From: Sarcocystis neurona
Taxonomy: Eukaryota > Apicomplexa > Conoidasida > Eucoccidiorida > Sarcocystidae
Direction: 5' to 3'
DNA: 64,000 nt
Assembly: GCA_000727475.1 (NCBI GenBank)
Contig: KL647294.1
Coordinates: 2,102,163 to 2,166,162 of the forward strand
Part shown: positions 12,901-26,416 of the stretch, one piece after another
Position numbering within the stretch: position 1 is the first letter of the stretch
Layout of the letters: every line of letters starts with the position of its first letter
The notes under the pieces: generated by a model
The model's database searches: none
What the model saw: the letters and a program-made list of their open reading frames with translations, nothing else
Told to the model about the DNA's origin: nothing
Translations under genes and position numbers: made by a program

Positions 12901-15900
12901 GTGTATCTATAGAAATGTGTAATCAGACCCTTGTAGGGGCACACGTGTGGGTTCGAAACTCTGCAGTGCCACGATGGCCATATACACATACATAGATATA
13001 TATATGTATATATACACATGCGTTTTGAACTCTGCGGTGCAGTGCAGCGCTGAGCCGTCACATATTTTTGCGCGTGTGCGAGTTGTCCGTTGCAGAAGGG
13101 TCCAGCTGCCTCAGCTTTGACGTCTGTGTCAGTACGAGGACTCACAGGCAATGCGAAGGTAACTTTCTATTTTCTTTCCACAAGACGCACGTCTGACTTT
13201 TTGTTCGGTTACGCACACTGTCATTCTCGAGACACTTGACCGCTTACGCGTAACCATATACATATATAGAGGCAAAGAAAAAGAACGAATGAGGGAGAGA
13301 GACCGAGACGTGATGGTTAATTCGTTGTGAGTGAGGAACTGTCACGTGAAACCTCCTGTCTGGGATTTTTGATATGTTAGGACGGTTTCTGTCGATGTGC
13401 TCTAGGGCAAAGGAAAGGCAGGCAGGCACACATATAATACCACATAGACAGGAAGGAAGTGTACACAATGAGGCACTAGTAGGCCCCACACCTATGGTCT
13501 CTTACAGAAAATGGTCAGTTTTTCTAACAGCTAACTTGTGGTCTCTAAAGGTACGCGTGTATAACGTATGGCAGACTAACAATTTATGAAGCACGGAGAA
13601 ATGTATCGGCTTCGCGCGCCTGCGGTAAGCAAGGTCGTACTGACCGTCCATAGTTTATGCTCATCGCTTGTGCTTTCCTCTGTAGGAAACGGTCAGCTGT
13701 TGCGGGTTCTAGTGGAGACATGTGTCGACAGAATCAACTCTCATTACCTCCGTGGAGATGAGAGAATCCAGCGAGGTATGTGACACCAGATACGGTCGCA
13801 GATGATCAGCCAATACGCGATAGCTCATCTGCACAGATGCACTACGCTGTTTCTACCATTTCAGCTGTGTTTCTGGATTTTTGTGTTGCGTCCTTGAACC
13901 GCAGTGCTTGGAAGTCGTCAACGAACCCCAGCTAATATATATATAAATAATTCGGAATATTTGGGTACCCCACGGATGTACCCTACGTACTCAAAAAAAA
14001 ACACCGGATGACTGATATGGTCTGACGTGACATCCAAAGTGTCTACGTCCTTGTTCACATGTACGTGAATATACATATCTCTATATGTATAAGGTGACTT
14101 GTAGACTGAGACACAGACCTGCGCGCGTGGCCACCAGCGTACAGGTGCGCATGTCTATCTGCAAACATGTATTCACGTGTATACTCACATACGTGTACAA
14201 GTGCGTCTGGTTGAACGGGGGACTGACCTGTAAAGTTTGACGCGTGTCGTGTCCTTATCCTAGCCGTCGACTGTGTTTTTCTTCGGTTTCGTTCTTGCAC
14301 CACGTGTCTTTACGTGTCTGTCTCTCCCTCTCTCTCTCTATATATATATATAACCTCCGTATCCCCAAAGGCGGATACATACCGGTAACTCCAAGTCAGA
14401 ATTTTTGTATAGATTACGACTTCGTGGAATTCTTCACCACGTCTTGCAATTTCGCAGACTTCCAGGTGCTGCAGCATGTGAAGTGCAAGGGCGGCACGCC
14501 GTCGCTTCTTTCATTAAGCGAGACACTGGTGAAAGACAGAGAAAGCTTCCGCCGCCATCGACAAGAAGAAATTCAGAAGCGTCGGCAGCAGAAAGAAGAA
14601 GCCGGTGCTGCTGCTGTTTCAGGTGGGGGAACACTGAGCTTCGCGGCACGGGCTTACAAAGATGAGAAAAGCGGAGAAAATGGCGGGTTCAAGAAATAAA
14701 CAACAGTCTTTTAACTTTATTACATATCCATATGTGTGGAAATGCAGAATATCTACGCGTGCACCAGAAGAAGCCATCCGCGTGGGCATTGACGTATGTA
14801 GATGAATATGCAGACGCATGCAGGCAGGGGAATTTACAGCATTACAGAAATAACCGATCAGCAAGAAAGCAGGAAACACACACATAAAAAAGGAAGCGTC
14901 TTTGCCCAACGTCACGCAGCTTCAAGGCACGTGCACACAGCTGGCGCTGTAAGTCAGTCGCGAAATGCAGATGCCTGCGTCCAAGGTCGCTCTCTCTGCG
15001 ACGCTTCATGCCCCACTACAAACTGGACACGTTTATGCAGTAAGCAACACTCGTAGAGCAAATTTTATTTCTAAACGTACTAAGGTAGATAGATGAGAGT
15101 GAAGAGAGCTAGGAATCTCGTGTTCGCTTATGGATAATGCAGGCCAAGGGGAATGTAAACGCTAGTACACCCACAAGCATATTTCCGCTGAGGTAGTCAG
15201 GTATCATATATATATATATACATATGGATACAAGCGGGTAAGATGCACCAAGATAGCGACAGAGACACACTTCTGCACAACTCATAGACCGGTACACATA
15301 CCTATACGTATAATTATGTACGTTTAGGTCGGTCGTCACACGTCTGCACCCGCGCACGCACACGTACACCACACGTGCACAACACTCCATACATATAGAG
15401 AATTACCCTCCCCTGTACACTCGTGTATATGCACATGTAGGACGACCGCAGAAATGAACAGTACACGTATGCGGCAGGCAACATTTATACGTATAGTTAT
15501 ACGCACACGCGCATGTTAGCAGCAGCACACACTAACGTGCCTATATGTATACCTGTCGACCAACGAACACATCACGCAGACAGCAGTGTCACACGCTAGT
15601 GTAGATATATGTATACCTGTCGACCAACGAACATATATGTGTACGCACATACGCACACATATGTATTATATATGTATATCTGTTTACGTATCCTCTTGGT
15701 GAGACAGACACAGACACACACATACACCCACTTACATGCGTATGTGTATACTCGGAGACCTCGAAATCTCACGTCACAGAGAGACATTTTTGCACGTACA
15801 CGCGAATGTGCAGAAATAAAGTGTGAGCAAAGGACCGCGAGTTTTTTCCACCTGTGCCAGAAATGAGTGAAAGCGAGCTGGCAACTTTGTTCATTCCTTG

Positions 15901-18900
15901 TTTACCCGGCATTTTTGGGTGAATACACCCGCTGTGTCTGACAGCGGTAACACCAAAGGATTTGAAGAAGCTCGTAAAGAAGGCGAAAACGAAGACTCGA
16001 GTGATTCCGCAGCAGCTGCGAGATCCATTCGAACCGGCAGGGTTTGAAACAGAAGATGCCGCAGAACCAGCCGCAACGCAACAGAAAGCACGGCCAAATC
16101 CAACAGCAATAACAGATGCAGCAGGTTCAGCCTTTAACGGAACTGCCCCAGAGTCGGCTGCGGCAACGTGCAACAGCGAGGTTGCAGCGGCGGCGAAGGA
16201 GTGTTGCCAGACGCCGGAAGACTGTGGTTTACGTACTGGAATACAAGTAAAGAACACTACGAAAGCCTTGAAGTCTGGAGAAAGTAGAGTCATTCACCAG
16301 GGAGTAGTAGATCTGGCTGACCTCTTCGGATCCAACAGCACTGTAAGCAACAAGACGTACAGGTGCAGACGGACGCGCCCACGAAGGTGTCTGCGTGTAT
16401 ATATATATATATATATGTATATACACGCAGGCACCTTCTCCCATGGTCGCAGACGCGTAGGTCCTGGTGGTCCAGAGGCATACGCACGTGTCTAAAAAGC
16501 AGTGGAGAGCTGGCGCCGGCTACGGTTAGCAAATGTGTCAACTGTGTCGTGGTTGCACCACACGTTGAGCCCTTAGACGCAACTGCATTAAAATTCAATG
16601 CAAAGGCACAGGCAGATCTATCTGCACACATGAGCCAGGGGAACAACAAGACATACTGCTATTCGCACGCAGAGATATATTTCCCAAAAGTGTTTACATT
16701 CGGACGCCTATATGCTGAATCTACCGTCGGAGGGTCGAGTCCGAAGATGTGCTTTACTCTGTGCAAAAACAACTCACAAATTAAATGGACACACACGTTG
16801 CAGGGGACCAGTACAACTTACACATGCGCCCAAATATGCAGTCATATATACGTATTATATACAAATGTGTATACGCGAATGACTGTCAACTATAGAACCT
16901 TCCCACGCATATGGAGATATACACGTCAATAGTTGAGCACAGACAGATATACAGGGGTGCATATCTACACAGGTAGGTGAACAGATAAATAACGTATACG
17001 TAGGATATGTATAGGTCGATGTCTGTACGTCTGCGTGCACAGATCTATACACGTGCATCGGACACGTGCAGCGCTTTCAGCGGAGCCCGCTACAGACCAG
17101 TCGTGGCACAAACATATATACGTGCATACGTAAAGAGACTTTGCACGCCACACATTCCTTGTAACGAGTACACACGGCTAGGCACGTGTGTGGAGAGGTG
17201 TAGACACGTGCCACACTAAGCGCAAGTACACGTGAATACGCTAGTGTGTAGAGGCAGTCGCGTCACTGTAGGCGCTCACAGAAACAACTTTGAAAGGAAT
17301 CTCAATGTACCCCGAAGAATATTCGCTTCCTTCGCAAACTCCTCTGAATGTCAGGCACCGACGTCCTAGCAAACTTGTAGCACGTGTCTGCAGCTGTGTA
17401 TCTGCAACGTACTTATTCGCTTGTTCTCTGGCGCCGACTGCGCACCTGAAACGTGAATACACATACAAATATATATATATATATATATGTATACACACAT
17501 AAATACTTGTCGTCGTTGTCCTTGTACAAGCAGAATACACGGTCAGGAACGTTTGACACCTGCGAGTGCGACGCCTCGTAGTACGCCGACAATTGCACCA
17601 GACGTGCGAACTCTCGTTTTCACAGTGGAGTGGAAAAAAAACACCAGCCTTCTGCAGCGGCGAGCCTGATGCCGCTGGTGACGCTGGTGAAGTCCAAGCA
17701 ACATCTCTCTGCTGCAGCTGTGCCGTTGCTTCACACGAACCCGGCGGCGTCAGCGTGATATGGCCACAGAGTGTGTACACGCACAACATATTACTGTATT
17801 ATTAATACAGCAGCAACTACTACTACTGGCAGTCCATGAATAGATGTATCTATATATGACGATGATTCTCAGGATACACTTGTCCTATAGGAAGAACCTA
17901 CACGTATGTCTGCACAGTTCTGTATACAAAAAAATATACATATATATTATCTATATACGTATATCTGTATACATATATACATATAGGTGTACGCTGGGAA
18001 ACACATATCTATCAGTACTTGTAGAATTTGGAAGCACGGTGGGGTGCAAGGAAGTCTGTTCCGTTCAGCGGAGAGTTTTCGAACAGAGCAATCCACTGTT
18101 GATAGCTACGCAGCCGTCGTACGACGTTCGCTACTTTTTACAGAGGGATACGCGGATATGCAGGCTACATAAAGTTGCGATCAGCGAAGACAACCAAGGC
18201 ACCGGAGCCAAGATGAGTTGTGCCGGTGAATGCTCATGCTTTTTTTACACACCGCAAGTATATGCAGTACAGATATATAGAGTTGTGTGGCCTCGAGACA
18301 CACGTTAAGTGCGACAGTCTCTAGCTAGGGAATCTACACAGCGGCTGGATCCCACGTCTGAGTGCTTGTGTCGAAAAGGAAAATTTATTGCTGTGTCTTA
18401 GGACAAGCGTCTTGCTGGCATTGGGGTACCCGCACGCATTTATCGAGGCATCTGAATCTCGACTGTTGTAGGGATGTCTATATACACACGTACGTGTGTA
18501 CGTGCGTGTACCCGTAAACATGTAAAAGAGGCCTCCTTCTCCAGTGTCGTGTACGCATATAGGTGTGCGTCCGTTTGTGGTCCCCTCCACACTTGTGTAC
18601 ACGTACACGCTTCCATCGATGCAGTTCCTCCTCCGCACGCTATAGTCCGTATATGTGCGTCCATATAGTGATGTTCTGCTTCATAATTTATGTGTACATA
18701 TGTGTGTCCACATCCTCCCTGTATGCGTATGTATAGCTAGCTACACGAGATAGTATCGAATGTGTGTTTCCTCCCCATGTTCACATATACCTAAATGTGA
18801 TCCCATTCATGTTTCCTTCTCCATATTTGTGTATACGTCTGCACTATTGTGTCTCCCCATACCTCTCCCATACCTCTGTGCTCAGATATACGTACACAAC

Positions 18901-21900
18901 TACGTGTCTACATATGCGCTTCCGCCGCGTGTGTGGAAGCCTTCTCATTGCTACACAGGACTACATCAGCACGGCTACAGGCACTTGTGGGCTGGTCTGC
19001 GGACTTGAGCACGTTCACGTAGACAGGCACACTTTCTGGTCAGTGTAAATCTGTACGTGCGTATTCACGAGTATTCGAATGTAGATCAACGTAAATGTAA
19101 ATGTTTTTTCAAGTATATTTGTAGGTAAATGTCTGCTTCCAAGCTCGCATGCTTATCTGAGCCTACACAGCCGGAGGGAGAAAGAAATAGATAGGCGTGC
19201 TTGTATAGATCCGTGCGTGCGCGCGCACACACACGCATATACACACACACACACACACTCACACACACTCACACACACACACACACACACGCATATAAAC
19301 GTACACACCTACGAATATGTACACATGCCTCTCCATGCATTCATATCTGCAGGCGGGCAGCGGCACACACACACACACACACAACACACAGAAACTCACA
19401 TTCGTGTTTAGACGAATCCGCCCAAACAACTACAAACGCACAAACAGACATTTCGCCAATCTTCGGCCCATGCACGTACACCGATGTGCACGTGTAACAT
19501 ATATGTATACATGTGCGCGTACACGCCTTCAACTGCGGAGCAACCCCCCAGAAGAGGTGTTTTAGCTTGTTTTGCCTGTTCCTTTTCAAAGCTCCCCATG
19601 CACAAGCCCGTGCCGGACAACTTGACTGTTGAGGTGAACGTTGGCCCTTGGGCGGTAAGTCACAGTGGCGCTACACCAGTGCGACGTGAGCAGCAGCAAA
19701 AGGGTAAGGAAGCAGCAGATGCAGGCCTGGTAACGGCAGGATAAAGCTGGTGAGACTGCCGTAGCATCAGCAGCAGCAGCGGATGCATGACATTGGAGCA
19801 GCACACAAGAGGTGGCAGCAGTGGTAGGGGGACAAGAGGGCGGTAAGGCGAAGACAGCAGCAGCTGCTCCTGTTACTGCTGCAGGCCAGTGTGTACGAGA
19901 ACGATTCGGCAAGTATCTGAATTCTTTTCTGCTGCCCAGATGAGGGGATGCAAGATATGACACACTCTTCCGCTGCCTCAAGATACCTGCATACGTTCGC
20001 TACTTGTCACTGCATTCACGTCTATATCTTTCTGTGTCACTGACTATGTACAAGACCTGCACGTAAAAATATATGCATCTCTTGAAGGAGACGAATCTCC
20101 TTTAGTCGCGACCTTCGTTTCGTGTGGCTCCCCTCTATAATTATACATATCAACTTACGTAAATTACTTCCCCGAGAGCTGCATGGGCATCTACCTTTGT
20201 TTACAGTGTACATACACGCAAGGTGGAAATCGTCCGCAGAGAGTCATCCGTACGGAGCTCTACACTGCTCCACAGCCCAGAGGCCGTCTAACACACGATC
20301 GTGGAAATGTATGAAGTGCGTAACGTCCAGTTTACTGCTCTCAAAATTATGCGAGAGAATGTATGGAGCGTACCAATCGCACAATTTGCGTCGCTTGCGG
20401 AGCCGTCACTTTTCCTGCTTGCTCGTGGCGCGCATGAACAGCCGGCTACCGCCGCCTGATTTCCTCTACACATACATACGCCTACTGACAAAGATACCTG
20501 CAGGTGTCGACTGCCGCATATACACATATGTTGACAAGCTCTATAAATATACATAGCTTATGTAAATTTGGAGGTGGAAGCCAGAGATTTATCTACTGCG
20601 AGGAAATGTGTAAACTGGTGTATATGCGTAGAAGGCTGCTATTTGTATTTTGACGTGCCAGAAAAGCAAATTTCGTTCTTCCGTGGAGCTTTTCCGTTGT
20701 CTTGAAACGCGGCACACAAAAGACGAGAGAGCTCTCCATGTTACGTTGACACGCGTACATGTGTTTACGTAGAAAGAGATGTGAATCCTAGGGCTCACAT
20801 ATATATATGTATATACGTACATTCGTATACACCAAGATCAAACATAAGTGTTCATACCGGAGGGTGGGCACACACATATGCGTATACGTGTGTATGTATG
20901 TAAGTATCGTGTACGCGTAGAGGTCCTCGTGGATATAGGTAGGTACTTGCGTACTTTAACATACCACATTCTTACACAATCCTCAATGTTTCTTTATGAA
21001 TGGTGGTGTGTACATTGTATTACTGGAGCCGAGGCAGGACTGGGAAGAGATAGAATAAGAGATTCATACAGGAAGGATATAGATACTGGTGCACAGTATA
21101 TGTTACAACAACGGAGAATTACCAGGATAAGTAGGCATACGCAAATGGTCATTGTACGGAGTACACTGTGGAATTAGAAGCAAGCGCATTTATACGTGTA
21201 CATACGGAAGAAGAGGAAAAGATGCGGCATTTACGTCTATGTGTACACACGCAGATACGCACAGAAACACTTACCTCGTATGCGTGGTGCAGCGAATGAA
21301 GAGTAAGGGTGTCTTCGTGCATCTATATTTGTATGGTGTATAAGTAGGACGAAACATACGAATAAATATGCATGTGTTTCCATACGTGTTTTTCTAGCAC
21401 AGGGTATCAAATGCGAAAAACAGTGCAGCTGTGTATCCGTATTGTGTATGTGCTCCACACACAAAAACAAGAATCTATGTGCGTGTGATTTATGCCTGAT
21501 ACACGGCTGTGACTGCCTCCGCCGCGCAGGTGTCCAGTCGAGATATCGACGTTTCCCAAGGCAGCGACGAGCAACAGCTGAAAGTTAAAATTTTGAGAGA
21601 AGGAGCGAACAAAGAGTGGGTACGTGTTCTCTTTTATACGCCTCCAAATCTCCACCTTTTCACAAGGCGGCCACACCTGCTGCCGTAAGAGTGTTGTCGG
21701 AGTGTACGCGCACATATCATATATATACATATATATATATATATATATGAGAAAACGTATGTAAACACATGCATATTTATTCATATCTTTCGTCCTACTT
21801 ATATACCATACAGATATAGACGCACGAAGACACCCTTACTCTTCATTCGCTGCACCACACATACGATGTAAGTGTTTCTGTGCGTATGTGCGTGTGTATC

Positions 21901-24900
21901 CATAAACGTAAGTGCCGCAGAAAGATCTCCGACCACAGACGTATATTTCTTATTTCAATTTCATGCATGTTATTGATAACGCTGGTGCAATGCGAGCTGT
22001 ATAGCGGTAATGTCTCTTGCCCTCTCCCTTTCTCTCTCTATAGGGATGAACAAGTATGTAAATAAATAGAAACGTATGTGTATATACATATGTACTTTTG
22101 TCTGTATATATATATATATATATATTTGTATAGAGAGAGGTGTGCAAAATACCACATACAAACGTAGGTGCACCTATGTGTAAATTTGTGAATACATATA
22201 CAGTGACATATATTTACATATATATATACACACGTATATATATATATATATGTGTACATAGAGAGAGAGGTGTGTATCTGTGTATAAGCGCGTGGCCGCA
22301 CTTGTCTGAATCTGTATGTCTATTTCATTCGAGCTAACTGCTGGTACAGTTGACAACGCAGTGCTTTTACCGACGTCTTCGGAAGGGATAACTTTTGCAT
22401 GTATATGTATATATGTAGATATCCCTAGCTACATCCGTGTTGATTGATTCGTGATACGTACATCGACTTTTGTCCCTGGTGTACACGAAGCTGACTGACC
22501 AGTCGTTTTTGCCGATGTGCGACTTGCAGGAAATTTCCCTCCCCTTTCCCGTGGAGTTTGCAAAGGGCAGCGCACAATTTATAACAGCAACGCAGCTCTT
22601 AAGGCTGCTGCTGCCCGTTGACAAGTCCCTGCTTCGAGCAAGGGAGAAGGTCAAGCAGCAGCAGGACCAGCTGCAGCAACAGCAGCAGCAGCTGCAGGAA
22701 GAAGAGCAGGAGCAGCAGCAAGACAAGCAGCGACAGTTGCGAGAAGAGCAGCAAAACTTCCAGAAACAGGAGACGCTGGAGCAGCCGCTGGAGGAGGAGC
22801 ACAGGCACAACGTGAAGAAGCAACACTTGCAGGAGCTGCAGCAACCGGGGAAGCAGCAGGAAGACTCACTGCCTGTGAAACTGGAGAAGCAGCGGCAGGA
22901 GAAGCTGGAGGGCGAAGACGAAGAAGAAACTGAGGCAGCAGGCACTTCTTTGAACAGCGAGAGAGAAGCGAATAACGCGGACAAGCGCCAAACGGAGGAT
23001 ACGCAGGGACACGCAGGGGGTGAAGAAGTGCAGCACCATCAACAACAGAAGAACGAACAGGAACAGCAGAACCAACAGAAGGAGCAGTATGAACAACAGA
23101 ATCAACAACAACAGCAGCAACAGCGCAGGGAGACGGAACAGCGGGTGGTCAAAGAGAGAAGTCGTGAAGAGTCGAAGAAAGCGTTCTTTGAGGAAAAGCA
23201 AAGTGGGAAGAATAAGAGGAAGAAAAGAGGCTGCTGTAAGACCACCGCACGACAGCCAGCGTCGGAGCCGCAGTTGCTGGAGTTGGAGCAGCACTTCCTG
23301 AGTAACCTCGCGTCGGCAGCAGCAGAGATGGATGTAGTGCGCGCAGAAGATTTTGGTGAAGCAGAAGAAGTAAAGGAAACGAATGTGGAGACTTCGTTCA
23401 CAGACGCCGCAAAAGCAGGGAAAGAAGAAGTAGAGGAAAAGAAGAAGCAGAGCAGCTGTGACGTAGAAGATCTAGGTAGCGGGGAGTTCTGTTTTCCTCG
23501 GTCAAGGGGAGGCACTTGTCTGTCGGGTCTCGGGACAGGCAAAGGAGGAGGGGAAGAAGGAAGCGGAGGTGAATCAGCAGCAGGACCTCAGCCCAGTGAC
23601 ACCTTTTCGGGAAGAGGAAAAGCGGGGAGAGGCGAGCTGCAGACAGCAAAGGTAGAAGCCAACGTAGGAAGCAGAAAAGAAAAGACGACTCTCAAACCGC
23701 AGGGAAAACGCAGCGTGGCACCTCCTAGCGGCAGCACCTTCGATCCGGAAGAGGAGAGATTTAGTGAAGTTTTCACACGGCGACTTACGCAGCTCCAGCA
23801 GCACGACCAGCAGCAGCGTGGTCAGGAGCAGCAGAAGACCAACGACCAGCTGCGGCTGCAGCAAAAGGGGGAGCAAGAGCGGCAGAAGGACCAGCAGCAG
23901 GAGCCAGAAGTTCCCCTCCAGCAGCTTCGACAGCCGCAGGAGCAGCAGCAGAAAAAACTGCCAGATCAGCGGCAGCCGCAGGAGGAGAAGCGAGGTTGTC
24001 AGCAGCAGCAGGAGAGGAACGGCCAAAAAGACGATGTGAAGCGGAACGAAGGGTGCAGCTGCAGCGGCAGCAGCAGTTTTAGTAGCAGGAACAGCAGTGT
24101 GGACGACGGAACAGATGCTCATGACAGACCCACCGCTGACGACAGCAGCAATGAAAACACCGACACCAATGAGCACTCGAGAAGTTCCTGCTGCAGGAGT
24201 AACACAAGCAGCTGCAGCGTCGCTTGTGCTGAAATCGAGAGCACCAGCGCCCGGGACGCAGACGCTAGCCGATGTCAAAGCGAGGATACAGCTTCTAAGC
24301 AGCTACAGCAGCACGAGGATGCCTACGTTGCGAAGTTAGGTGTTGCTGCTGCCGCAACACTGCAGCAACAGGCGGAATATGCCCGTTTACCGACATCAGT
24401 AGACGAAGGGTTAGTTCAGAAATCCTGCGCCTGTCCGTTACGCGACTTACCTGGCGCTTCTTGTTCTTCCTCTCCCTCTGCATCTTCTTCTCTTTGCTGC
24501 AATGCATCCTCTGGCATTTTGACAGAGCGGCCGACAGCTGCTGCTGTTACTGTCTCTTCTCCAGAGGATTTCTCACTTCCGCCCTGCAAAGCTGAACAGG
24601 AAAACTCTGTCTGTGCGTTGCTAGGGAGCACCAGCTGCAGCGGTGTTCCCACCGGCAGCAGCAGCAGCAGAGATAAGACCTGCGACCGCAACACCAGCAG
24701 TACCCATGCCAGTGGCGGCAGCGAAGACAGTGCCGGCCAGGAGGACAGCAGCGATAATAACAAGAACTGCAACGAGGCCAGCATCACCGGGAGCAACAGC
24801 AGAATGTGCAGAAGTATTAGCAGCACCCCAGACAGCAGCAGCAGCACGGTCAGCAGCAGCAGCAGCCCAGGTATTAGGAGCAGCATCAGCCCGGACAACA

Positions 24901-25226
24901 GCAGCCTGGACAGTAACAGCGTCAGCAGGGGCGGGAGGAACTCCGGCATGCAGAGCAGTAGCAGTACAAGTAGCGACACCAGCAGCACGAACGTTGCAGA
25001 CGCAGTTGATAAAGAGATATTGCAGACCCCTCCGAAGGGAGGAGAGGCACAGCCAGAGAAGAAAACAACACAGCAACACACTTTGTGTGAGAGCGGTTCG
25101 GCAGGGCATGCTAGCGAAGCTGGAAAGCAGCAGGTGCCTGTAGATGAAGAAACGAGGCGAAAAGCGGTGGCAACGATGGGACGGCTACTCGTGTTTAGCT
25201 CCTCCCTTTGGTTGGAGGTCGTCTAG
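9910..25226 (+). CDS. DNAAF2: Kintoun / DNAAF2-like PIH1 and CS domain protein
   Basis: Cytoplasmic co-chaperone-type factor for pre-assembly of axonemal dynein arms; in coccidia the only flagellated stage is the male gamete. Eleven exons stay in frame (1,327 aa): 9910-9936, 10284-10379, 11343-11421, 12207-12377, 13096-13158, 13686-13775, 14413-14622, 15945-16342, 19592-19654, 21530-21619, 22530-25226. The N-terminus (YEEYEKLNRAM, DLLTDYVDEISD) matches the Kintoun opening. The PIH1 domain follows: YQKCFLNICHSP, PFSVSAPRPDKDKKG, CLSFDVCV, CKGGTPSLLSL. The second half has VIHQGVVDLADL (Kintoun's HRGxxDLQDF), PDNLTVEVNVGP and the CS-type strand EISLPFPVEFAKGSAQF. After residue about 465 the protein is Gln/Glu- then Ser-rich low complexity to the TAG stop. 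Every border is GT-AG. Motif order favours Kintoun over PIH1D1/2. The exon 7 donor (TCAG/gtgggg) avoids a stop about 75 nt further on. Confidence 0.87.
15543..15634 (+). repeat. short direct repeat in Kintoun intron 7
   Basis: A unit of about 27 bp containing gtatacctgtcgaccaacga occurs at about 15543-15570 and again at about 15608-15634, a period near 64 bp, inside TA/CA-rich intron sequence. Confidence 0.8.
19209..19310 (+). repeat. CA dinucleotide microsatellite
   Basis: An interrupted CA run with CG, TA and CT interruptions lies in Kintoun intron 8, followed by a smaller CA run at about 19363-19388. Confidence 0.9.
21231..21395 (+). repeat. left arm of inverted repeat flanking Kintoun exon 10
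   Basis: This 165-bp segment of intron 9 is the reverse complement of 21750-21911, with about 14 mismatches and a few 1-2 base gaps (about 90% identity by eye). The core containing gcagcgaatgaagagtaagg is identical in both arms. It is not a simple repeat: both arms carry the same mixed-composition sequence. Confidence 0.9.
21750..21911 (-). repeat. right arm of inverted repeat flanking Kintoun exon 10
   Basis: This reverse-complement partner of 21231-21395 lies in intron 10. The arms are separated by about 354 bp that contain the 90-nt exon 10 and a short TA run. No open frame, terminal direct duplication or transposase is visible, so it could be a foldback element or a local inverted duplication. 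Confidence 0.9.
22626..25020 (+). repeat. CAG/AGC triplet tracts coding poly-Gln and poly-Ser tail
   Basis: Imperfect CAG, GAG and AGC runs lie inside the last Kintoun exon. The 5' part (to about 24.05 kb) codes Gln/Glu/Arg blocks that would form coiled-coil or disordered sequence. The 3' part (24.05-25.0 kb) codes Ser/Thr/Asn blocks. The reading frame stays open for 2.7 kb, which supports selection on the frame. The opposite strand shows matching Leu/Ser/Cys shadow frames. Confidence 0.85.
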
Positions 25227-26416
25227 TGGGCCCTTTCCTCCTCTCGGGCATTTGCTGCACCAAAGAAAGCAGCCGTCCACGCACGTGTATAATGACACCT
25301 ACGCAGGCCTCTGTAGACAGTGCGTACACACACGCACTGTCGTGGTCCGGGCGGACGCTGGTCGTCACCCACGGAGGCACTGCTCTACGTAAAGGAAACT
25401 AATAAGACAAGTTGACATCTTGACAAAGGTGAAATTGTGGGGGAGGAACGGAGGAAATTCTATCTACAGAGAGAAACAAACTTCTGAAACCCGCGCGTGT
25501 CAGGCGCACGCACCTGGCTCTGTAGAATCCTCCTATGCGCCTACACCGTCGCTCTCGGTAGCGGAAACCCCTACGCTCTAGCACAGTGTATACGCACACC
25601 CTAGGAGGTGTGTGGACTAGTACGCGGACAGACACAGACAGAGAGAGATCTACGTACACATATCAACACAGGCAGATAGGTCTGTATACATACAAACTTC
25701 TAGGTGGACGGAAATATACACGAGTGTCATGGCTATACATATTCACGGGCGTCTACATATCAGAAGGTGTACGTGTATGTGTATCTATCCACCTACACAC
25801 TTGTATACATCGATGCATATAAATACGTGTGTACATAGGGAGACGTCCATATACACGAATGTATATATGCATGTTTTGTTAAGTACGTACACGTATTTAT
25901 ACGTACACACACGTATGAGTGTATATATATATACATGTGCATCTACTGGTTTGTTTGTACATGTTTATACATGTATGTATATGCGGGTAGAGATATTTGT
26001 AGGTATATATTCAGCTGCATAACGATACACGCATGATAAACCTGCTGGCTTATGCGTACAGAGCGTCGAAGGAGCTTTGTTCATAGCGTGCGCATGATAA
26101 GAGGATATATGCACGTACACTTACCTCTGCGTATACCCACTGCGTATAGATATCTTTACTTACACAGACGGACACGTGCACATAGATATACAAATATAAA
26201 TGTATAGGTGTATAAGTGAACTGATGGGTGCCTGGCTGCTAATAAGCGTTCACGGGCACACAGAATTGCATTTTATATACATCTGTAGGTGATTGCGTAA
26301 ATTGGTGAGCTCTTGGTTCCTGAATAACACTATATGGACATTTGTACGTAGCATATAAACACATGCATATTTATAGGCGTACGTACGTCTCTACGTACAC
26401 AGATTCACGGCTGCAG
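25227..26416. other. intergenic, simple-sequence rich
   Basis: Sequence after the Kintoun stop. From about 25.6 to 26.4 kb it is almost entirely GTATAC/CACGTATA-type repeats. No exon could be supported. Confidence 0.6.

Noticed and set aside
14623..14699. Stop codon at 14697 as the end of a short PIH1-only protein
   Set aside because: A donor at 14622 keeps frame and phase into an exon carrying the Kintoun VIHQGVVDLADL motif, so the longer protein is favoured.
17844..18308. Plus-strand frame in Kintoun intron 8 (GSTVGCKEVCSVQRR...)
   Set aside because: Kintoun exons 8 and 9 join in phase directly and match the family without an insert. It could be an alternative exon but has no homology support.
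22367..24278. Long minus-strand frames (Leu/Ser/Cys-rich) opposite the Kintoun tail
   Set aside because: They are complementary shadows of CAG/AGC tracts; the plus frame is continuous with the CS-like domain.
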